Assembly (NCBI GenBank): GCA_020746875.1
Contig: JAGTJL010000008.1
Location: 1,302,001 to 1,366,000 of the forward strand
Length of the DNA: 64,000 nucleotides
Direction of reading: 5' to 3'
Source of the DNA: Rhexocercosporidium sp. MPI-PUGE-AT-0058
Taxonomy: Eukaryota > Ascomycota > Leotiomycetes > Helotiales
A model generated the notes under the pieces. It saw only the letters and a list, made by a program, of their open reading frames with translations, was not told the DNA's origin and made no database searches. Both the position numbers and the translations under genes were made by a program. Below are positions 57,176 through 64,000 of the stretch, piece after piece; the stretch's first letter is position 1; each line of letters begins with the position of its first letter.

Positions 57176-59054
57176 ATGAAGCTCTCTATCGTCTGCTTGT
57201 TGCTGGTACTATCAGCCACTGCTTTGGCATGGAGTCCATTTAAGCATTCCACTACTCCAGGCGTTGGCGTTGTACCGACCAGCAATGGCAATAGTCCACT
57301 TCTAGATTTGTATTTGCAAGTGCTAACACCCCCAGACCTAGGCCGATCAATTGACATCGAGTCGCAATTCAATCCAAAGGAGCTTCTCGAATCCCGCAAA
57401 ACCGAATTCTATTCCGAGGCTCTGCTCAGACTGGAGCGTCTCGAGGACCAGCCACTTTGTCACCGCATCGCTGCTCAACTACTCATGAAGAATTGCCATG
57501 GTCTCGATGGCATTGACAAGCAAACCTATCAATTGAACAGTGACCACACCCAGAAACACCATATTGAAGCCTTCACTGCGAGTCTCACCGTCTGCGAAAT
57601 GGAGGAAGTTTCGTTCTCAGTCCCAGAATCATGCCTACCATTCTCAAGCGCCTCCATTTTCCACCACGCGCGTCAAATTGGTTACTTGAAGGTTTCTCAT
57701 GAGCAGACCATTGATTGCAAAACGGCTATTCATCAAAACCCCAGCAATCAGCACATCTGGAGTAACTTCGTGACCTCAGCTACGGTGTTCTGTCGAGCTG
57801 CGCGTTCAGAGCTGGAAAATGGTATGGTACCTTTCCCCGCTTCAACAGTTATGATCTAACAGTATCTAGACCAGCACATACTCCTGCACAAGGAGCTAGT
57901 TCAAAACATGGCTAAGTTCTCTCAGGCTGTTCATGAAGACCTAGAGATGATTCGGAAGAAGATGGCCGACAATGCGAGAGCAGCCGATTCGTACTTGGAG
58001 ACAGCACTGCACAATGTGAACGACTGGACAGCCAAGCTGAAGCACGCATTTCAGTCTGCGTCGAAGGATATCGAGGTACGATTTTCACTCTAAAGGGAAA
58101 ATATGTATTTGTTGACGGGACTTCTCAGGACGTTGACTCGGCGATGGATTCAATTGCCAAGAAAAGTAGAACTGCAGCACATATGATGAACCAGTTCGTC
58201 AAGAGTATGTATGAGAGCACTGCCGAGGTCTCTGCCGAGCAGGAGAAGGCTCTGACGGTCGGAACAACCCAAGTCCAGCGTCAAATGGACATTATCAGCC
58301 ACCAGTTACGTACGACTGAGGATGGCCTGGCCGCTATGGTAGCACTTATGAATGTAAACTTCATGGAAACTCCGACTTTTCCGTCTTTTGCTGACCATGT
58401 GAACAGACCCTCGCTCCTATGGTGGTCTCGCTGGGTGAACGAGTAGGTGATGTGGAAACAGTAAGCCAAACCCTCCTATCTTATCAAAGACAATGTTAAT
58501 GCTTCTATAGCAATCACAAGCAGCGCAAATAGCAATATCAAATGCTACTGAAGCCCTCTCAGCCCATGTCGAACAGCTCGACCAGTTGACCGGAAAAGCA
58601 TCAACCTTGAACGAACAATTAGGACATGCCAATGAGAATATTCAGTCCTGGAGAGAAGCACTCAGCCGCAATGGTTTGATCCCCAACTGGACTATCAGAG
58701 CTGGAATTCCCGTGGGAATGGTGGCAGTTGGCAACTTTGGGCACGCTCTGTCCTTAGTATCCAACGTTCAGATCGGACTTGCTGGTGAGTTCCCAAAATT
58801 TTCTCCAATGCACTCGTTACTAATTTATGACAGGCCTCGTAATCGGACAAATAGTTATCATTTTTCGGCACCCGATGGTTTGGGCCACATGCCAACGCGG
58901 ATTAGACTTCGTGAACTTCCTCAACTCTTTCCAATCACCATCCGCCGTTACCCACAAGGCTCGGATGGGAAAGGAATCGGTGGTGGCAACACCGGTTCAG
59001 TTCGACTCGCCATCAATTGCAGACAGCAACGATCCTCGCCACGAGATGATCTAG
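57176..59054 (+). CDS. Karyogamy protein, Kar5/Tht1 nuclear fusion family
   Basis: Six exons (57176-57821, 57870-58075, 58129-58353, 58407-58460, 58511-58784, 58834-59054) give 541 residues in frame. The start MKLSIVCLLLVLSATALAW is a signal peptide. The next 210 residues carry spaced Cys (EDQPLCHRIAAQLLMKNCHG, LTVCEMEEVSFS, DCKTA, FCRAA), typical of the Kar5 luminal domain. The middle is long coiled coil. The C-terminus has two hydrophobic segments (about 440-480: VGMVAVGNFGHALSL, GLVIGQIVIIF). Kar5/Tht1 is an ER and nuclear-envelope protein that helps fuse nuclear membranes in mating. The exact gene equivalent in this fungus is not certain. Confidence 0.85.
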
Positions 59055-60015
59055 TCGTGAATGATGACTCGAATGAAAATTAACGACCATCACTACCAGC
59101 GAAAGCCCACATTGGATGAGCTGGACTTGCATTATAAACACCACCAAATATCGTTATCTATTCACGTAATGATGGGTTTCCTGCATCTTGCACTTGCGAA
59201 ATAATGCTACATAGGAGGGTCAAGAAGCTGAGAACAATACCCCTAGGAAACAACATTTTCACTAGATTTCCATTTGCATTTCGGCGTTCCTTGCTTCTGC
59301 GATTATGACAGGGAGGATTGGTTGTTTTTTCTTCAGAAGTTGGCATAGTAGATAGCAGCTCATCATAATGAAGATACACCCGGATTCGTAAACGAGAACT
59401 TGGCATTGTTGCAGCTTGCTGGTGATGCTTTGATATCAATTCGTGTGACCATACATTATTGTTCTAGATGGCCGTGGATAGATAAATGTGATTAATGTCA
59501 CTAATTCAATGCAGAGGCAAGGTAAAGCACATTGTATTCGAAGTCAACCTGGAAATATTACAGCCTTCTTCGTTGGCCGAAAACATACCACAGCGTGTTT
59601 AGTAGTAGGTCTTCCACTACGAAACACCTCATTATCAGTATTAAACTCTTGAGATCTGGGCTTTAGTTTTTCCTCTGCATTAGATGATCAACAGATGTCT
59701 CTGGGGGTAAATATCCAGAGAATGTTCAAGGGTGCAGCAAAAGCTCCGTGTAACAAAAAAATGCACACCTCCAGAAGCGGAAAGTCAACAATCACCCCTG
59801 AAAGCTGAACCTCTTTACGCGACAAAAGCCAAGCCAAGCACCCACGTCTCGGGTCGGCACGAGAACTTTGGAAGGAAGCTTCAACCAACCCCAGCCCAGC
59901 CTCCCCTCGTCATCACATCAAACCAAACAGAACAAACTTCACTTCCCCCCTCCCCCACTCACTTCACGAAGACGCAACTCCACCCCCTTTCCCACCGAGA
60001 GAGAGATAAAGAAAT
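59055..60015. promoter_or_regulatory. Upstream region of ORC6
   Basis: A 0.96 kb region. An 82-codon minus-strand frame starting near 59406 contains a hydrophobic segment but no family resemblance. An ACGCG-type word is at about 59817, part of a possible cell-cycle box, too weak to call. The last 120 bases are C-rich leader. Confidence 0.4.
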
Positions 60016-61283
60016 ATGAGTCGCCCGATCGAACAGGTACTCGTGAACCTCATACCACGACACCCAGGCGCCCTGCCCTTCGAGCTGGTCGAGCTAGCCA
60101 GCTCTCTCCTCGCGCAGTCGCGGAACAAATGCAGTAATCTGAAGCAGGAGGAGGAGGTTGCAAGGATGTATGCATGTGCGAATTTGGCTTGTGAACGGTA
60201 CCTCTCCTCCCCCGCATTACGCAGTCAATCTTCTCCCGGACTTTGTATCCCTTTTTTTTTTGAGGCAACTTGGCTGATTGTATTGGTGCTGTCTACAGAT
60301 TGAAGACCTCTCTCAACCTCCCCCCCATCGAACCACGCCCTCCAATCCCACCGCGCGTGTATGGAAAACTATATGCATACTTCGACCGCACGCTGGTATC
60401 ATCCGCGGCGCGGCAGCGCGCAAAGCGCGACAGCGCTAGGGATAGGAATGCTAGTGCGACGACGAATTCGTCGGGTAGAGCGCTCCCGCAGCGCTTAACG
60501 CCTAGTAAAGGGAAGAGCTTTGAGGGGTTCCAGAGCCAGAGGACGGCGAAGAGGGGGTTGGCTGTTAAGGGGAGGGAGGAGAGGGATGCGAGGGTGCCGA
60601 GGTGGTTGGGGCCTGTTGTGAGGTTGCTGTGTAGGGAGATGGGGACGAGGGGGGCGGTGCCGCATGTTCTGGCCGGCGTGGAGAGTATACTGTGTTTGCC
60701 GTGTCCGTATGCTGGTGGGGGGAAGGGGATGGAGGGGAAGCTGCAGGCGCTGGTAGGGGCGGTTTGGTTCTTGGTTGTGGTTAGGTTGAGGGGCGTTGAG
60801 AGGCAGGGGCTGGAGACTATGGCGAGGAAGGATAGGGTAAGAGAGGTCCTTGGGGGGGCGAGGGGGGATGAGGGCGTGCTGGAGAGGGTGGGGAGTGGAG
60901 AGGAGGCGTGGGTGGGGTGGGAGGAGACAGTGCTTGAGAGGGATGTTAATTCGTGGAGGAAGGAGATTGTGGGGAAGGGGTGGAGGGAGTTGGATTGGTT
61001 TACGAATATCGGGGAGGGTGTTGGTGTTGAGGGCGAGGGTGGGGAAGACGCTGATGCTGATGCCGACCCTGATGCGGATGTGGTGATGGGTGAGGGTGGA
61101 GAGCTTTTGGAGAGTGCTGGGAGGAGGGCAAGGCCGGGCACTATGATCCAAGAGCAGTATTGTATTACAAGAGAGAAGAGGGAGGCGTTTATTGAGTGGA
61201 AGGAGATGATGCTCGCTCATATCGAGGAGGTCATGGCCGATGGTTATCTGGAGAGGGACGATGCTAAGGTGGCTACCCGTTGA
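60016..61283 (+). CDS. ORC6: Origin recognition complex subunit 6 (ORC6)
   Basis: Two exons (60016-60197, 60299-61283) give 388 residues; the intron splits the codon of Arg61. The N-terminus (MSRPIEQVLVNLIPRH, ELVELASSLLAQSRNKCS, ACANLACERLKTSLNLPPIE, RPPIPPRVYGKLYAYFD) is the conserved fungal Orc6 domain, related to a cyclin/TFIIB fold. A second helical domain (WLGPVVRLLCREMG, LVGAVWFLVVVRL) follows, with an acidic Asp/Ala repeat (DADADADPDADV) before the C-terminus. Orc6 binds replication origins with the other ORC subunits and helps load the MCM helicase. The second half is strongly G-rich on the coding strand, so long shadow frames appear on the minus strand. Confidence 0.9.
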
Positions 61284-61507
61284 CGTTGCATTTACTCTGT
61301 AGATACCCGGTATTGAAATACTTAGTTTATGAAGATGTGTGATTTCCAGCTATTTGCATTGCTGATAAGGCAGGAGATTCTAATATTCAAATTAAGTCCT
61401 ATAGAAAAACGGCGTCTTCCTACTGAGAATTCGAGAATGAATCGGATTGGATGGATTAGATTAGATGGATCTCAAGTCATCGACTCTCCCGGCAGGTGTG
61501 CCAAGCT

Positions 61508-63534
61508 TCATAAATCCCTCCCAATCCATCCATCATTCTCCACAAGCACCCCCATAATACCAACCACATCCTCCAAGAACCTCACTATCACCCCATCCTC
61601 GTAATCGCAACCTCTCCACTCACCGCTGATCGTCGTGCTGCCGCGCCAACTGCTCATTCGAACGATGCTTTGGAGGTGATTGTTGTTTAGTTGCTTGTGT
61701 TTGGAAGAGTTGGGGAAGAGAGAGAGCGGGAGAGAGAGGAGGATAAGTTGGGGGGGGGGGGGGGGGGGGGGATTCGAGGGTTATTGGGAATGGAGAGAGT
61801 GAATAGGGAGGAGGAAGGGGAAGGGGGCATACAGATTTTGCTCGGCGTGAGCGGCGAAGTGGACGGTTTTGACTCTGAGGGTTGGTGGAGACGGTGATGG
61901 GGATGTGGATGCGGATGTGGATTGGGAGGAGGGGTAGGTGTGTAAGATGTATTGTTCTATTAGACCGTCGGAGAGGAAGAACTAGGAAGAGCGATGTGTT
62001 AGCTACTTAACCATGGTCAGGGAAGTTTAATGTGGATTTGAGGTGTTCTGAATTACAGGTTCGGCTGTTTGTGGTGGTTTGTGACTGGTGTGATAATTCT
62101 GGGGGTTTGGTTTGGGATCTGCTAGGTTTGTTGGATTGTTGGTATTCGATCTGAACTTATTAGTAAGTCGTGGTCTCGGAATAAGTTGAGAACTTCATAT
62201 ATATATATAAACTTACTGCAACATCATCCGTGCAATATCCTCAAACAAGTTCACAGTCTCTGGTAACATACTCTTCTTCTCTCGGATATTAATGTACTGC
62301 TCTGTAGACATACGACATGCTTTCAGTAGCTTGTCTCTCATCTCACACCTCGTGGCTGTGCTTGATAAGACTAGCTCATCGAGATCAGTGAAGATGATGG
62401 GAGCGAAAGATAGGCATATGGGGATATAATCCGTTTTTGGTGATGGACATGGTGGGGTAGGGCTAAGGTAGCGGCGGCCGTTGAGCCAGCATGGCGAGTA
62501 GAGAGTTTGTGTTGCTGATGCTGATGTTGATATTGATGAGGCTCGTAACAGAGCTAGAACCATTGCTGCGTGGCATAGGTGCGTGATATTGGACGACGGG
62601 CCGAGGACATCTTTGATAGCTTGTAGGATTGTGGAGGTTTGGGTTGGGGAGAGTGTTATGAAATGTGTCTCTTGCGTTACTGGGTTGGTGGTATGAGAGA
62701 GGGTGAGTCCTGGATTGGTTTTCTAGCAGGAAGATTCAGTACTCTCGTATAAGCTAGGAGTGTGATAGATACCATTTTCCCAAGAATGATATCTCGATTC
62801 CATGCTACTGTCTGTTCGTACTTCGGACCAGAAATCACTTGATCCTCGTTCATGTGTTGAATCCATGGTATTGATAAGTTCTTGTAACTTTCTTCCCATT
62901 TGATCTCACCGTGTAATATCTCGCCTGGCTTATTGATTGTTGACGCCAAGAGGGACAGGTATTTCCCCAGTACAATTTTGATCCCAGTGCCGTCCATCAC
63001 CTGATGGTCGACATAAAGCATGATCTGAACATTCTCCACCAAGTCGCGGCTGTCCCCTCGAGCTTGCGAGTACAAAAGTATGAACGCCTTGTCTGAAACG
63101 TGTTTATGCTTCTTCACCAGAACTTTAGCCCTCAAACTTCCGAAATCATGCAGGTCTCGTCCAGCCTCAGAGTGGCGTGTCCGATCTATCCAAGCATCGA
63201 CCTCCGCCTGGCTGTGCGGCGTCTGATACTGCATATATACAACCCGGTCTTCAGCCCCATCTTTGCTGCAAGCTGCATGTGCCGCGAGCTCTGGAACTTG
63301 AAACCGGAGGATCTGCCATGCTCGAGTTGCAGCGGAATCTAATGTGGGTCGGGGAATAGGAGAATTAATAGTTATGGAGGTGCATATGAAGAGCTCGTGG
63401 AGATCTTTGGGTCTGGGTAGCCACATGCATTCGTTTGAGAGGGCTCGACGCTGCCATAGGGAAGAGTCTTGAGAGGACTGTTCCCAGGCGCAGGAGGACG
63501 GGTTGAGAGGGGAGGAAATGGTGTCCGAGACCAT
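61508..63534 (-). CDS. HxxxDG acyltransferase / condensation-like protein
   Basis: Five exons (63534-62773, 62722-62217, 62150-62057, 61981-61833, 61667-61508) encode 556 residues and close exactly in frame. Single-frame inspection shows only parts of it. The catalytic motif is in exon 1: YVDHQVMDGTG, giving His177-x3-Asp181-Gly182, as in NRPS condensation domains and related acyltransferases of the trichothecene-acetyltransferase kind. Exon 4 contains FFLSDGLIEQYILHTYP and RVKTVHFAAHAEQNL. Exon 5 contains MSSWRGSTTISGEW and VRFLEDVVGIMGVLVEN, the usual C-terminal strands. No carrier domain is present, so it is probably a free-standing enzyme using an acyl-CoA or similar donor; the product is unknown. 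Intron 4 holds a run of 22 C on the coding strand. It converges on ORC6 with 224 bp between stops. Confidence 0.82.
61750..61771. repeat. Homopolymer run of 22 G (+ strand)
   Basis: A continuous run of 22 G on the + strand (22 C on the minus strand) inside intron 4 (61668-61832) of the acyltransferase gene. In the transcript it lies upstream of the branch point and acceptor. Its exact length is likely to vary and to be error-prone in sequencing. Confidence 0.9.
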
Positions 63535-63909
63535 GGTGCTGGCTTCCGCTTGGTGAGCTACTTTATTCCGAACTTTGGATAAGAGGTGTGAGATCAGAGA
63601 TGGCAGTTTGTAGCGCGGGCTTGGGCCAAGGCTGAAACTTATGTTGGACTTGTGAAGGTTCCACAGCTAGGTGTTTGTAGCGCAGGACTAGGTTTGATAC
63701 ATGACTCATTAAGATCGTAGTCACTGAAAGCAGAGAAAAGAGACTGCTCTGTCCCATCACTGATTTTGTGCCTTTTCAACGAGGCTTGCAATGTGGAATT
63801 GCCGGACCATTCTGTACTGACTGAAGCAATTCAAACCTCAATTCTCAAGTGGGTTCAGTTTCAAAATTCAAAGCAACAAAAGCCAAGAAAAACAAGCAAG
63901 TAATCAAAT
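63535..63909. promoter_or_regulatory. Upstream region of the acyltransferase gene
   Basis: A 0.37 kb region between the acyltransferase start (-) and a possible rightward start at 63910. No site was assigned. Confidence 0.4.
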
Positions 63910-64000
63910 ATGGGGACTAAGCTAATGCAAACAGAGTTACTTTCAACAGCTAGGGAGATCCACACGAACTACTGGGGCTGGGCTGGACCAGTCGACGACG
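63910..64000 (+). CDS. Possible 5' end of a gene cut by the window edge
   Basis: An ATG at 63910 with A at position -3 opens a frame that stays open for 30 codons to the edge (begins MGTKLMQTELLSTAREI, then Gly/Trp-rich NYWGWAGP). The frame is too short to judge, and it is listed because the position, divergent from the acyltransferase, is a natural one. It could equally be non-coding. Confidence 0.25.
   Translation, partial: MGTKLMQTELLSTAREIHTNYWGWAGPVDD

Noticed and set aside
60293..61220. Long minus-strand frames (282 and 241 codons) opposite ORC6
   Set aside because: These are shadows of the G-rich ORC6 coding strand; they are Pro/Ser/Leu-rich without domain features, and ORC6 homology is clear.

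Overview
This is nuclear DNA of a filamentous ascomycete (Pezizomycotina). The genes are intron-dense, with short GT-AG introns of about 45-165 nt, branch points of the CTAAC/CTGAC type and pyrimidine-rich promoters. They include a fungal flotillin, Fmp52, an SREBP-type bHLH factor, a Tht1/Kar5 karyogamy protein and 2EXR-like relics. The protein set fits Leotiomycetes best, but that placement is an inference. No prokaryotic, viral, plasmid or CRISPR features were seen, and I found no convincing tRNA or rRNA gene. Exon coordinates were worked out by hand from splice signals, phase and family homology. Each intact model given with exon ranges closes in frame.

Layout. 0-7 kb: flotillin (+), Bcd1-type snoRNP assembly factor (-) and an unrecognised 201-residue protein (+). 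7-11.8 kb: long gene-poor promoter or spacer DNA. 11.8-15 kb: DENN-domain protein (+). 16-18 kb: a calcineurin-like phosphoesterase (-) broken by one base, a possible gene relic, and an AT-rich patch. 18.3-26.3 kb: secreted Cys-rich protein (-), short-chain dehydrogenase (-) and a TBC Rab-GAP (+). 28.5-36.2 kb: bHLH factor (-), TYW2/Trm12 (+), an unrecognised 532-residue protein (+) and a crotonase (+). 36.9-43.1 kb: a frameshifted 2EXR gene (-), a small predicted mitochondrial protein (+), Fmp52 (-), then ferric reductase (-) and PTR2 peptide transporter (+) remnants joined back to back. 44-64 kb is dense in core genes: MET10 (+), a SNF2 ATPase (-), a C3HC/Rsm1-type zinc-finger protein (-), MET22/HAL2 (+), mitochondrial uL6 (-), Kar5/Tht1 (+), ORC6 (+) and a five-exon HxxxDG acyltransferase (-) that single-frame ORFs show only in part.

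How the genes relate. Most are unrelated housekeeping genes in ordinary fungal order. Two sulfate-assimilation steps, sulfite reductase flavoprotein and PAP phosphatase, lie about 6.4 kb apart. The clearest signs of genome change are the broken genes: two single-base frameshifts, which could be assembly errors, and the ferric reductase/PTR2 junction, where two divergently oriented genes have both lost their 5' halves. I found no convincing new multi-gene system.
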